From contig NZ_BCXG01000019.1 of the NCBI RefSeq assembly GCF_001894985.1, positions 1-64,000 of the forward strand: 64,000 nt of DNA, read 5' to 3'. Numbering within the stretch: the first letter of the stretch is position 1; the number at the start of each line of letters is the position of its first letter. Shown in pieces: positions 27,629-35,848 of this stretch. The notes beneath the pieces are model-generated. The model was not told where the DNA came from and searched no databases. It was given only the letters and a program-made list of their open reading frames with translations. The stretch comes from Rhodococcus tukisamuensis NBRC 100609. Lineage in GTDB: Bacteria > Actinomycetota > Actinomycetes > Mycobacteriales > Mycobacteriaceae. A program made the position numbers and the translations under genes.

Positions 27629-27784
27629 CGACAGGCTCCCCGGCATTTCTGGGACAGGTGCGGTTCCGCAGTTCCTCAATCTTGGTGCCGGACCCGTCCG
27701 CGGTCGCGCGTAGTGGACTACCTGTTACGCCGCGGGCCGTGTGGAAGCGCTCCGACGGCGTTTCGGGCCGGGGCGCGCTTTGCG

Positions 27785-28266
27785 GTGCGCCCCGGTCCCG
27801 GGAAGCGCTTCCGGACGGCCGCTGTCGGTGCCCGCTCGGTAATGCTGGCGTTGGCCGGCTGCTCGTCGAATTCCGGTGAATCCGAGGCGGTGTCGGCGAC
27901 GGTCCCGGTGACGTCGCGCCGGGGGGACACGCTGTACGGCATTGCCACGCGGCACGGTATCCCGCTCGGCGCGCTGCTCGAGGCGAACGGACTCACCCGT
28001 CGACTCGGTGATCCGTCCCGGCCAGGTCCTCCACGTGTCCGGCAGGCCCGGACCGGCTCCCGGCGACCCCGGCACCACGGCGTCCACCGTGCAGCCGGGC
28101 GACGGCCTGTCCGACGTGGCCCCGCGGTCCGGCAGCGGCCCGGCGCCGGAGCCCGCGGACACCGCCTGCGGTCAGTTTGCCGTCGGCGCCATGGTGTTCG
28201 ACCCGGGAGAACAACTTCCCGGAGTGCACCAAGGACGGTCTGCTGATGTTCGGCACCCCCGCCTAG
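27785..28266 (+). pseudogene. Frameshifted LysM-domain lipoprotein
   Basis: One frame gives a lipoprotein start (lipobox LAGC-S near 27855) and a LysM domain, RRGDTLYGIATRHGIPLGALLEANGLT. The domain's natural end, DSVIRPGQVLHV, continues in a second frame after about 28000. A second LysM-like start (TVQPGDGLSDVA) follows there. The best C terminus (ENNFPECTKDGLLMFGTPA and stop at 28264-28266) lies in the third frame. Two +1-type shifts therefore break the gene unless they are sequencing errors. The intact product would be a cell-wall-binding lipoprotein. The GTG start at 27785 is tentative. Confidence 0.6.
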
Positions 28267-28298
28267 GGTGCGCGGAGGCCTCGTAGCCGGGGGGGGGA

Positions 28299-28838
28299 CT
28301 AGAAGAGCGTCGGCTCGTCGAAACCCGGCACGTGCTCGAGGGCGAGCAGCACGCGCTTGGTGACGGCGCCGCCGTGGGCGGAGAACCCGCCGACCTTGCC
28401 GCCGGCGGCGAGCACCCGGTGGCACGGGACCAGCAGCGGAATCGGGTTGCGCCCCAACGCCTGTCCGACGGCCTGCGCCGCACCGGGGCTGCCGACCCGG
28501 TCGGCCACCTCCCCGTAGGTGAGGGTGGACCCGGCCGTGATCGTCCTGGTCACGGCGTACACCCGCGCATCGAAATCGGGAACCTGGCTCAGGTCGAGCG
28601 GCACCTGAGCGCTGGGGTCCTGGCCGCTGACCAGCAACTCGGTGACGGCCTCGACGGCCCGCCGGCCGACGGCGTCCGGGCCCGATTCGACAGCGGCAGG
28701 GAACGCGGCCCGGATTCGTTCTCGGGTGGTGCCGTCGCTGCCCTCCGGCAACTGGACCCCGACCACGCCGCGATCGCCCCAGGCCAGTGCGCACCGCCCG
28801 ATGGCGGTGTCGAAGAGGGTGTATCGGACGTCGGGCAC
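28299..28838 (-). CDS. ogt: Methylated-DNA--protein-cysteine methyltransferase
   Basis: 179 residues. This DNA-repair enzyme transfers the alkyl group from O6-alkylguanine to its own Cys. The active site PCHRV (Cys139) is intact, with the helix-turn-helix region TAGSTLTYGEVADRVGSPGAAQAVGQALGRNPIP upstream and GGFSAHGGAVTKRVLLALE after it. I prefer the GTG at 28838, where the family homology starts; a GTG at 28877 is also in frame. A MocR-type operator-like repeat lies 45-66 bp upstream, suggesting control by the regulator at 29323. Confidence 0.9.
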   Translation of the reverse strand: MPDVRYTLFDTAIGRCALAWGDRGVVGVQLPEGSDGTTRERIRAAFPAAVESGPDAVGRRAVEAVTELLVSGQDPSAQVPLDLSQVPDFDARVYAVTRTITAGSTLTYGEVADRVGSPGAAQAVGQALGRNPIPLLVPCHRVLAAGGKVGGFSAHGGAVTKRVLLALEHVPGFDEPTLF

Positions 28839-28882
28839 GACCCCAGTATGCGTCAGGAGTGAGGAGCAGACCGACACATGCA

Positions 28883-28904
28883 GTCCAGTTGAGTGAAACT
28901 GGAC
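28883..28904. promoter_or_regulatory. Operator-like repeat, copy 1 (upstream of ogt)
   Basis: GTCCAGTT and AACTGGAC form a perfect 8-bp inverted repeat with a 6-nt spacer. The flanking bases (CCTTTCGG) also match copy 2 at 29196-29215, with the TCCAG and CTGGA halves exactly 15 bp apart in both. It lies between the ogt start and the stop of the small membrane protein gene. Confidence 0.6.
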
Positions 28905-28924
28905 CTTTCGGTTACGGGCCCGCT

Positions 28925-29158
28925 CTAGTGGTGCGGCGCGGACTTCGTCAGGAACTCGACGTTCTGCCGGGCCCGGACCGCCTCCAGGTCGTGGCGGGCG
29001 CGGGCGGCGTCGCGTTCCTCCGGAAGCACTCCGGCCAGCGGTGCAGCCGGGCGGAACTGCTCGAGCCGGAAGACCTGGCCGCCGTTCGAGCGGCGGGCGG
29101 CCAGGTAGAGCGCGGCGGCGCCGAGGATGACGGCGAGGATGGTCAGCGCGGGGATCAT
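28925..29158 (-). CDS. Small single-pass membrane protein
   Basis: 77 residues. One N-terminal membrane helix (MIPALTILAVILGAAALYLAA) is followed by a charged helical tail (EERDAARARHDLEAVRARQNVEFL). The ATG has AGGA 8 nt upstream. No family recognised. It is divergent from the MocR regulator and flanked by both copies of the operator-like repeat, so it is probably co-regulated with ogt. Confidence 0.6.
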   Translation of the reverse strand: MIPALTILAVILGAAALYLAARRSNGGQVFRLEQFRPAAPLAGVLPEERDAARARHDLEAVRARQNVEFLTKSAPHH

Positions 29159-29195
29159 GTGCTCATCCTGCGGTCCACTGGCCTTATTGCAAATA

Positions 29196-29215
29196 TCCAG
29201 TTTGATGCATCTGGA
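29196..29215. promoter_or_regulatory. Operator-like repeat, copy 2 (mocR / small membrane protein)
   Basis: TCCAG (29196-29200) and CTGGA (29211-29215) in the divergent promoter region, followed by CCCTTCGG. It aligns with copy 1 over about 30 bp. It starts 38 bp before the small membrane protein gene and lies about 108 bp before the regulator start, as expected for an autoregulated MocR/GntR site. Confidence 0.6.
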
Positions 29216-29322
29216 CCCTTCGGCTCTCTGGGGTGTCGTCGCGGCACGGCGGCGAGGTGGTTCCCGGACGCCGCCACCTGCTGGCATTGAAATCAATGGC
29301 CGTTGACTCGATACTGGCCTCT

Positions 29323-30882
29323 ATGGCAGTGAGAGTGCTCGGCGCAACCACCCTGGCCCGCGACCTCGGCAAGTGGCAGGGCGACCAGGGCCGGGGCGAC
29401 GAACCGCGGGACGCGGACAGGGCAGGCGACGACCGGGGCGGCCGCCGCAAGCTGAGCGTGCCCGCGTACCGGGCGCTCGCGGACAGCGTGCGTCTGCTGG
29501 TCCTCGACGGCCGGATTCCGATCGGCGTCGCGCTGCCCAGCGAGCGCGACCTGGCGGCGGTCCTGGAGCTGAGCCGGACCACCATCACCTCGGCGTACGC
29601 CGTCCTGCGTGAGGAGGGCTACCTGCAGAGCAGGCAGGGTTCGCGCAGCACCGTCGCACTGCCGGCCGTCGTCGGCGGTGCGGGCCGGTCCGGGGGAGTG
29701 GCGCGGACCGCGGCGTCGTTCCGGGCGGTGTCCGCGGACGAGGAGGGCTCGGCGCCGCCGGTGGACCTGACCTGCGCCGCCATGTCCGCGGCCGTCCCGC
29801 AGGTGCAGGCCGCGTTCGCGTCGGCCCTGGAGGAACTGCCGGCGCACCTCGCCGGTCACGGGATGGAACCGGCCGGTATCGAGGTGCTCCGCAGGGCGGT
29901 CGCCGACCGCTACTGCCGACGCGGGCTGCCCACCGAGCCCGAACAGATCATGATCACCTCCGGCGCCCAGCAGGCGCTGGTGCTGCTCCTCGGGCTGCTC
30001 ACCGCGCCCGGTGAGCGGGTGCTGATCGACCACCCGACCTACACCAACGCCATCGAGGCGATCAGGCGCGCGGGTGCCCGGCCGGTGCCGGTACCGCTCC
30101 GGCTGTCCGAACAGGGCTGGGATCTCGACGGAATCCGCAGCAGCGCAAGGCAAACCGCGGCCAGATTGGCCTACCTGATCCCGGACTTCCACAACCCGAC
30201 CGGATTCTGCCTCGACGAGCCAGGCCGCGCGGAGCTGGTCGAGATCGCGCGCGAGACGTCGATGACGCTGATCGTCGACGAGACGATGATGGACCTGGGC
30301 CTCGACATGGACGCGCCGCCGCCGGTGGCCTCGTTCGCGCGGGGGCCGGGGCGTGCGCAGGTGATCACCGTCGGCTCGGCGTCCAAGGCGTTCTGGCCGG
30401 GACTGCGGATCGGCTGGATCCGGGCCGAGACGTCGATGATCGGGGCGCTGGTCGCGTCCCGGTCCGCCCAGGACCTGGGCACCGCGGTGCTGGAACAGCT
30501 GGCCACGGTACCGCTGATCGAGGGGGCGGAGCTGGTGCTGCCGCAGCGCCGCGAGCAGCTGCGCAGGCGGCGGGGCGCCCTGCTCGAGGCGGTGGCGGAG
30601 GAGCTGCCGCAGTGGCGGTGCCAGGTCGGCAGCGGCGGCATGGCGCTGTGGTTTCAGCTGCCCGCGCCGATGTCGACGGCGCTGGCAGCGACCGCGCCGT
30701 ACCACGGGGTGCTGCTCGCCGCGGGTCCCCGTTTCGGTGTCGAGGGCGCCTTGGAGCGCTACGTGCGACTGCCCTACGCGCTCGACGAGGAGTCCCTGCG
30801 GGCCGGGGTGCGGGGCGTCGCCGCCGCGTACCGCGCGTTGGACGGCGGCGTCGAACGGGTGCGCCCGGCCATGGTGGTGTGA
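29323..30882 (+). CDS. MocR-type GntR/aminotransferase transcriptional regulator
   Basis: About 519 residues. A GntR winged-helix domain (about residues 45-110: SVPAYRALADSVRLLVLDGRIPIGVALPSERDLAAVLELSRTTI) is joined to a class I aminotransferase-like domain that binds pyridoxal phosphate through the Lys in SASKAFWPGLRIGW. MocR regulators use PLP and an amine ligand to switch genes next to them. I chose the ATG at 29323 because earlier ATGs (29296) add unrelated residues; no clear ribosome-binding site separates them. Two matching operator-like repeats sit upstream. Confidence 0.85.
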   Translation: MAVRVLGATTLARDLGKWQGDQGRGDEPRDADRAGDDRGGRRKLSVPAYRALADSVRLLVLDGRIPIGVALPSERDLAAVLELSRTTITSAYAVLREEGYLQSRQGSRSTVALPAVVGGAGRSGGVARTAASFRAVSADEEGSAPPVDLTCAAMSAAVPQVQAAFASALEELPAHLAGHGMEPAGIEVLRRAVADRYCRRGLPTEPEQIMITSGAQQALVLLLGLLTAPGERVLIDHPTYTNAIEAIRRAGARPVPVPLRLSEQGWDLDGIRSSARQTAARLAYLIPDFHNPTGFCLDEPGRAELVEIARETSMTLIVDETMMDLGLDMDAPPPVASFARGPGRAQVITVGSASKAFWPGLRIGWIRAETSMIGALVASRSAQDLGTAVLEQLATVPLIEGAELVLPQRREQLRRRRGALLEAVAEELPQWRCQVGSGGMALWFQLPAPMSTALAATAPYHGVLLAAGPRFGVEGALERYVRLPYALDEESLRAGVRGVAAAYRALDGGVERVRPAMVV

Positions 30883-30928
30883 ACGTCGGTGATCTGAACG
30901 TCACGGGCGCGAGCCGGTCGCCCGAGCG

Positions 30929-30981
30929 TTCCCCGATGTCACATTGGGTGCCGCCTGGATACCCAGTGTGACATCGGGGAA
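30929..30981. repeat. Palindromic repeat element, copy A (convergent junction)
   Basis: Two 21-nt arms (30929-30949 and 30961-30981) pair with a single T-G wobble around an 11-nt loop. The arm core CCCCRATGTCACATYGG is shared with the element at 62927-62983. It sits between the convergent 3' ends of mocR and the CoA-transferase gene, so it probably terminates both. No T-tract is present. Confidence 0.75.
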
Positions 30982-30993
30982 GTCCGCGAGGGG

Positions 30994-32124
30994 CTACTGC
31001 CAGATGCTGTCGATGTCGGTGGCCTCGACGGCGGGCGGCGTCGGCAGGCCCGGCTCGGAGCGGGAGAACCGCGGCGCAGGCCGGTGCTGGGTGACCTCGT
31101 CCAGCTCCACCAGCGAGCCGCGGGCCGCGATGTGCGGGTTGTCCGGGGCCTCGGCGAACGTGAGCACCGGGGTGGCGCACGCGTCGGTACCGTCGAAGAT
31201 CGCGGCCCACTCGTCGCGGGTCTTGGACAGGAAGCGCTCGGTGAACACCTTGCGCAGCTCGGGCCACGCCTTCATGTCGTTCTGCGCGGGCAGTTCGGCC
31301 GGGTCCAGCTCGAGACCCTCGAGCAGCACCGCGTAGAACTGGCGCTCGATGGCGCCGACGGCCATGTACTTGCCGTCGGCGGTCTCGTAGGTGTCGTAGT
31401 ACGGCGCGCCGGTGTCGAGCATGTTCACCCCGCGCTCGTCGGACCAGACGCCCTGGCCGCGGAAGCTCCACATCATGTGCGAGAGCGCGACGGTGCCGTC
31501 GACCATCGCGGCGTCGACGACCTGGCCCTGGCCGGAGGTCTGCCGCTCGACCAGGGCGGCGAGGATGCCGAAGATCAGGAACATCGAGCCGCCGCCGAAG
31601 TCGCCGACCAGGTTCAGCGGCGGGACCGGGCGCTCGCCCTGACGGCCGATCGCGTGCAGCACGCCGGTCAGCGAGATGTAGTTGATGTCGTGGCCGGCGG
31701 ACTGCGCCAGCGGACCCTCCTGGCCCCAGCCGGTCATCCGGCCGTAGACCAGGCGCGGGTTGCGGGCGAGCGCCGCGTCGGGTCCGAGTCCCATCCGCTC
31801 GGTGACGCCGGGGCGGAAGCCCTCGATGAGTACGTCGGCGCGCTCGATCAGTCCCAGGACCTTCTCGATGTCGGCCGGGTCCTTGAGGTTCGCCTCGACG
31901 ATGCGGCGGCCGCGCTGGGTCTGGTCGTGCTTCTGGTCCGGGCCGGGGATCATGCCGGCGCGCTGCACCCGGATCACGTCGGCGCCGAGGTCGGCGAGCA
32001 GCAGTGCGGCGTGCGGGCCGGGGCCGATCCCGGCGAGCTCGATGACTCGGACACCCGCGAGGGGGCCCTTCCCCGACCCGGGCTGAGCGACGGGGGATGT
32101 AACGGCGGCGTCTTCGGCGGACAC
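30994..32124 (-). CDS. Family III CoA-transferase / alpha-methylacyl-CoA racemase
   Basis: 376 residues. The N-terminal block [36 protein letters not shown] is typical of the CaiB/BaiF family. [11 protein letters not shown] in place of a nucleophilic-Asp transferase pattern, and the overall length, favour an AMACR/MCR racemase that epimerises 2-methylacyl-CoA during branched-fatty-acid or sterol side-chain oxidation. A GTG start at 32124 follows GAGGAG. A TTAAC-4nt-GTTAA repeat (32172-32185) lies upstream. Confidence 0.85.
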   Translation of the reverse strand: MSAEDAAVTSPVAQPGSGKGPLAGVRVIELAGIGPGPHAALLLADLGADVIRVQRAGMIPGPDQKHDQTQRGRRIVEANLKDPADIEKVLGLIERADVLIEGFRPGVTERMGLGPDAALARNPRLVYGRMTGWGQEGPLAQSAGHDINYISLTGVLHAIGRQGERPVPPLNLVGDFGGGSMFLIFGILAALVERQTSGQGQVVDAAMVDGTVALSHMMWSFRGQGVWSDERGVNMLDTGAPYYDTYETADGKYMAVGAIERQFYAVLLEGLELDPAELPAQNDMKAWPELRKVFTERFLSKTRDEWAAIFDGTDACATPVLTFAEAPDNPHIAARGSLVELDEVTQHRPAPRFSRSEPGLPTPPAVEATDIDSIWQ

Positions 32125-32171
32125 GGTTCTCCTCGTTCTGGGTCTGGCGTTCTGGGCATGGTGGGGCGTGT

Positions 32172-32185
32172 TTAACAGACGTTAA
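32172..32185. promoter_or_regulatory. Small inverted repeat upstream of CoA-transferase/racemase
   Basis: TTAAC and GTTAA with a 4-nt spacer stand in an unusually AT-rich patch (32170-32192), 48-61 bp before the racemase start. The size and symmetry fit a TetR-type operator or overlap a promoter. No regulator is adjacent, so this is tentative. Confidence 0.35.
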
Positions 32186-32267
32186 CTTGATTCTGCGGTG
32201 GGGTGTGCCGCGGGTCACTGGTGGGTGGGGTATTGCCTGTTCGGCTGCCACCGAGCACAGTGGAGCG

Positions 32268-32663
32268 ATGACGTTCCCCGGTCGGCTCGTCGCGTTCATC
32301 GCCAGCACCGATCTGGACGTGTCGTCGATGTTCTACGTCGACACGCTCGGTCTCCGGCTCGTCGAGCGCACCCAGTTCGCCCTGGTCGTCGACGGGGGCG
32401 GCACCTACCTGCGGGTCACGCTGGTGCAGGCCAAGGAGGACACCGGGTACACGGTGCTCGGCTGGCAGCTCGACGACCTGGACGCCGGGGTGGACGAGCT
32501 GCGGTCCAAGGGGGTGGAGTTCACCCGGTACCAGGGCATGGATCAGGACGAGCACGACGCGTGGACCGCCCCCGACGGCACCCGCGTCGCCTGGTTCCGG
32601 GACCCGCACGGCAACGTGCTCTCGTTGCACCAGGCGGCCGCGGGGCAGGGGTCAGCCCAGTAG
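32268..32663 (+). CDS. VOC-superfamily (glyoxalase-fold) protein
   Basis: 131 residues. One beta-alpha-beta-beta-beta module pair is visible: RLVAFIASTDLDVSSMFYVDTLGLRLVERTQFALVVDGGGTYLRVT and, at the end, APDGTRVAWFRDPHGNVLSLHQ, with the usual metal-site Glu/His positions partly conserved. The reaction is unknown; relatives include glyoxalases and resistance proteins. The ATG at 32268 begins the domain. It overlaps the convergent membrane protein gene by 12 bp. Confidence 0.75.
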   Translation: MTFPGRLVAFIASTDLDVSSMFYVDTLGLRLVERTQFALVVDGGGTYLRVTLVQAKEDTGYTVLGWQLDDLDAGVDELRSKGVEFTRYQGMDQDEHDAWTAPDGTRVAWFRDPHGNVLSLHQAAAGQGSAQ

Positions 32664-33080
32664 CTCGCCCCACACGAAACCGGCCAGCAGGACCGCGAAT
32701 CCACCCATCTCGCCGACGATGAGCAGCGTCATCGACAGGTGCAGGCCGACGCCGCCGTGCGCGAACTGGTTGTCGGTGTCGCGCCGCGCGCCGTGCAGCA
32801 CATAGCTGCCGATCGCCGAGACGAAGAAGAACACCGGCACGGCCGCCGCGGTCAGGTTCAGCCAGGTCGGCCACGCGCTGAGCTCGACGAACACCGCGAT
32901 GAGCAGCGTCGCAAACGAGTACATGAGGGCGGCGCGGTGCGCGATGTCGACGTACGGGTGCGCCAGGTGGTTCTCGGAGAGCGCCATCTGCCGGTACTTC
33001 CACACCCCGAGGCCGAGCGCCAGCAGGAAGAGCAGTCCGGCGGCGAGCAGCGTCAGCGTGGTGTCGATCCCCAGGTCCAT
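32652..33080 (-). CDS. Four-helix membrane protein of unknown function
   Basis: 142 residues with four hydrophobic segments (LLAAGLLFLLALGLGVWKY, ALMYSFATLLIAVFVEL, LTAAAVPVFFFVSAIGSYVL, LLIVGEMGGFAVLLAGFVWG) and several His on the loops (HLAHPYVDIAHRA, QFAHGGVGLHLSM). The His-rich loops are suggestive of haem or metal contact but prove nothing. Start ATG at 33080. Confidence 0.6.
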   Translation of the reverse strand: MDLGIDTTLTLLAAGLLFLLALGLGVWKYRQMALSENHLAHPYVDIAHRAALMYSFATLLIAVFVELSAWPTWLNLTAAAVPVFFFVSAIGSYVLHGARRDTDNQFAHGGVGLHLSMTLLIVGEMGGFAVLLAGFVWGELLG

Positions 33081-33138
33081 CCGGACATTGTGGCCTGACC
33101 GCGGCGGCTGACCCGGTGTCCGGATCCGGTCTGGCACA

Positions 33139-33630
33139 GTGACGCCCGTGAGCACGGGCGCGGAGGTACTGGTCGGTCTGGCGATCGTGGTGGGGCTGGT
33201 GGGGATCGTGGTGCCGATCCTGCCCGGCGCGCTGCTGATCTTCGGGGCGATCGCGGTGTGGGCGATCGTCGAGGGCACGGGCAGCGCGTGGGCGGTGTTC
33301 GGCGTCGCCTCGGCCGCGCTGGTGGTGTCGGGCGTCGTCAAGTACACCTGGCCGGGACGCCGGATGCGCGACGCCGGGGTACCGACGCGGTCGCTGGTGG
33401 TCGGCGGGTTGCTCGGCATCGTCGGCTTCTTCGTGGTGCCGGTGATAGGTCTGCTGATCGGATTCCTGCTGGGCACCTACCTGGCCGAGGCGGGCCGTCG
33501 GCGCACCCATGCCGACGCCTGGCGTGCCACGGTGCACGCCACCAAGGCGGTGGGACTGTCGATGCTGGTGGAACTGCTCGGCGCCCTGATCGCGGCCGGA
33601 ATCTGGTTCGGCGCAGTCCTTCTCGCCTAG
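33139..33630 (+). CDS. DUF456-family membrane protein
   Basis: 163 residues (160 if it starts at the GTG at 33148). Long hydrophobic stretches and the conserved IVVPILPGALLIFGAIAVW, FVVPVIGLLIGFLLGTYLAEA and SMLVELLGALIAAGIW fit DUF456, a small membrane protein family without assigned function. Neither GTG has a strong ribosome-binding site. Confidence 0.7.
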   Translation: MTPVSTGAEVLVGLAIVVGLVGIVVPILPGALLIFGAIAVWAIVEGTGSAWAVFGVASAALVVSGVVKYTWPGRRMRDAGVPTRSLVVGGLLGIVGFFVVPVIGLLIGFLLGTYLAEAGRRRTHADAWRATVHATKAVGLSMLVELLGALIAAGIWFGAVLLA

Positions 33631-33643
33631 CTGTGGGCCGCTC

Positions 33644-34396
33644 TCAGCTGGGGGACTGGTCGGTCAGCCGGTACCAGGCGCGGGCGTTGCCGCTGAGCAC
33701 GGCGTCCAGGTCGTCGCCGACCGCCTCGGTCACCAGGTCCAGGTCCGCGGCCTCGAAGGCCCGTCGCGCCCGGGTCCCGGGGAGGTCCGTGCCGAACATC
33801 AGCGCCGACGGGTTCACCGCGTGCAGGCGGCGCAGGGCGTCGCCGACGTCGTCGATGGTGGCCCGGCCGAACCCGGTGGCCTTGACCTTCGCGCCCCGGT
33901 CCACCAGGTCCAGCAGGTACGGCAGCCCGCGGGTGGACATGCCCAGATGGTCGATGCTCACCGCGGGGAGCTTCTTGAACACCGGTTCCAGGGACAGCAG
34001 CAGCGAGGCGTCCACGTAGAACTCGGCGTGCCAGCCGGCGAGGTCCCAGGCGCGCAGGGCCAGCGTCGTCAACAGCTTCATGTCGGTTGCGCTGCGGCGC
34101 AGGTTGAATCGCAAGGCGCGGACCCCGGCCCGGTCCAGCGCGAGGATGTCCTCGTCGGTGGCGTCGGCGTCGAGTTGGGCGACTCCCACCCAGCCGGGAC
34201 CCAGCTCCTGCAGGGCCGCGAACAGGTACGACTGGTCGGTGCCCTGGTACGAGGCGGTCACCACGGCGCCGCCGTCCACCCCGAATCCGTCGACGCGGGC
34301 GCGGTAGTCGGCGATGGTGAACGGCTCGGGGAGGTAGCCGTTGTTCTCGACCAGCGGGAACCGGGGATCGAGGATGTGAACGTGAGCGTCAAACAC
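33644..34396 (-). CDS. Amidohydrolase-family (TIM-barrel) metal-dependent hydrolase
   Basis: 250 residues. The N terminus MFDAHVHI carries the HxH metal motif; FYVDASLLLSLEPVF, VSIDHLGM and LMFGTDLPGT give the later His and Asp positions of the amidohydrolase-2 barrel. Relatives act on lactones or decarboxylate aromatic acids; no substrate can be chosen here. The ATG at 34396 starts 30 bp from the fprA terminator hairpin. Confidence 0.75.
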   Translation of the reverse strand: MFDAHVHILDPRFPLVENNGYLPEPFTIADYRARVDGFGVDGGAVVTASYQGTDQSYLFAALQELGPGWVGVAQLDADATDEDILALDRAGVRALRFNLRRSATDMKLLTTLALRAWDLAGWHAEFYVDASLLLSLEPVFKKLPAVSIDHLGMSTRGLPYLLDLVDRGAKVKATGFGRATIDDVGDALRRLHAVNPSALMFGTDLPGTRARRAFEAADLDLVTEAVGDDLDAVLSGNARAWYRLTDQSPS

Positions 34397-34426
34397 GATA
34401 AGAGCATGCCACCTGTGAGGGAAAAC

Positions 34427-34465
34427 ACTGCGGCGCCCGACCCGTGACGGGTCGAGCGCCGCAGT
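34427..34465 (-). terminator. Hairpin terminator downstream of fprA
   Basis: ACTGCGGCGC pairs perfectly with GCGCCGCAGT, and inside it GACCCG pairs with CGGGTC around a 3-nt loop, interrupted by one 2x2 mismatch. It starts 12 bp past the fprA stop on the minus strand. On that strand CACTGCGG is followed by GTTTTCCC, giving a short T-run, as in an intrinsic terminator. Confidence 0.8.
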
Positions 34466-34477
34466 ACCGGTCGGAAA

Positions 34478-35848
34478 CTACTTCTTGGAAGCGCGCAGCA
34501 TGTCCTCGCGCTCGACGACCTTGATGCGCTCGCGGCCCTCGGGCTCGCCGAGCGAACGCTCGTGTGCGTCGAGGCGGTACCAGCCGTCCCAGGTGGTGTA
34601 GGGGACCTGCTTCTCGTCGAGGAACTTCACCACTGCGTCCTCGTCGGGCTCGGCGGCGCCGACCAGGTCGGGGGCGTCCGCGAGCAGGTTCGCCACGGTC
34701 TCGTTGGCGTCACCCTTGGTGTGGCCGATGAGGCCGACGGGGCCGCGCTTGATCCAGCCCGTGACGTAGGTGCCCGCCAGCGGCGCGCCGTCGTCGCCGA
34801 TGACGCGGCCGGCCTCGTTGGGGACCGTGCCGGCCTGCTCGTCGAACGGCAGCTTGGCGATGTTCTGCGAGAGGTAGCCGACGGCGCGGTAGACGGCCGT
34901 GACGTCCCAGTCGTTGAACTTGCCGGTGCCCTTGACGTTGCCGGTGCCGTCGAGCGCGGTGCGCTCGGTGCGCAGACCGACGACCTTGCCGTCCTCGCCG
35001 AGGACCTCGGTGGGGGACTCGAAGAAGTGCAGGAACAGCTTGTGCGGGCGGTTGCCCACGTCGCGGATGGCCCAGTCCTGCAGGGTGTTCGCCACCATGT
35101 CGACCTGCTTGGAGCCGCGGCGGGCGGCCTCGGAGCCCTCGTCGTAGTCGATGTCCTCGGGGTCGACGATGACCTCGATCGTCGGCGAGTGGTCGAGTTC
35201 GCGCAGTTCGAGCGGGGTGAACTTGGCCTGCGCGGGTCCGCGGCGTCCGAAGACGTGGACCTCGACGGCCTTGTTGTTCTTGAGGCCCTCGTAGACGTTG
35301 GCCGGGATCTCGGTCGGCAGCAGTTCGTCGCCGGTCTTGGCGAGGACCCGCGCGACGTCGAGGGCGACGTTGCCGACGCCGAGGACGGCGACCTTCTCGG
35401 CGTCGAGGGGCCACTCGCGGGGCACGTCGGGGTGGCCGTCGTACCAGGAGACGAAGTCGGCGGCGCCGTAGCTGCCGTCGAGGTCGATGCCGGGGATGTC
35501 GAGGGCGCGGTCGGCGTTGGCGCCGGTGGAGAAGATGACGGCGTCGTAGTAGCGACGCAGGTCTTCGAGGTTGATGTCGGTGCCGTAGTCGATGTTGCCG
35601 AGCAGGCGGACCTGGTCCTTGTCGAGCACCTTGTGCAGGGCGGTGATGATGCCCTTGATGCGGGGGTGGTCGGGCGCGACGCCGTAGCGGATCAGGCCGA
35701 AGGGGGCCGGCATGCGTTCGAAGAGGTCGATCGAGACGCCGCGGCCGGCGGCGGTATCGGATTTCATCAGGGCGTCGGCGGCGTAGATGCCGGCCGGGCC
35801 GGCCCCGACGATGGCCACGCGCAGTGGGCGGGCGAGGTTCTGAGTCAT
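34478..35848 (-). CDS. fprA: NADPH--ferredoxin reductase FprA
   Basis: 456 residues, the same length as mycobacterial FprA. The FAD-binding GAGPAGIYAADAL (about 15-27), FERMPAPFGLIRYGVAPDH, and the NADPH-binding GVGNVALDVARVL are all present, and YVTGWIKRGPVGLIGHTKGDA near residue 360-380 is diagnostic of the adrenodoxin-reductase family. It passes electrons from NADPH to ferredoxin for P450s and biosynthetic enzymes. An iron-box-like sequence lies upstream (35926-35946) and a hairpin terminator downstream. Confidence 0.95.
   Translation of the reverse strand: MTQNLARPLRVAIVGAGPAGIYAADALMKSDTAAGRGVSIDLFERMPAPFGLIRYGVAPDHPRIKGIITALHKVLDKDQVRLLGNIDYGTDINLEDLRRYYDAVIFSTGANADRALDIPGIDLDGSYGAADFVSWYDGHPDVPREWPLDAEKVAVLGVGNVALDVARVLAKTGDELLPTEIPANVYEGLKNNKAVEVHVFGRRGPAQAKFTPLELRELDHSPTIEVIVDPEDIDYDEGSEAARRGSKQVDMVANTLQDWAIRDVGNRPHKLFLHFFESPTEVLGEDGKVVGLRTERTALDGTGNVKGTGKFNDWDVTAVYRAVGYLSQNIAKLPFDEQAGTVPNEAGRVIGDDGAPLAGTYVTGWIKRGPVGLIGHTKGDANETVANLLADAPDLVGAAEPDEDAVVKFLDEKQVPYTTWDGWYRLDAHERSLGEPEGRERIKVVEREDMLRASKK

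Noticed and set aside
28289-28297. Run of nine G as a phase-variation tract
   Set aside because: It lies in the 3' space between the LysM pseudogene and ogt, not within a reading frame or at promoter spacing.
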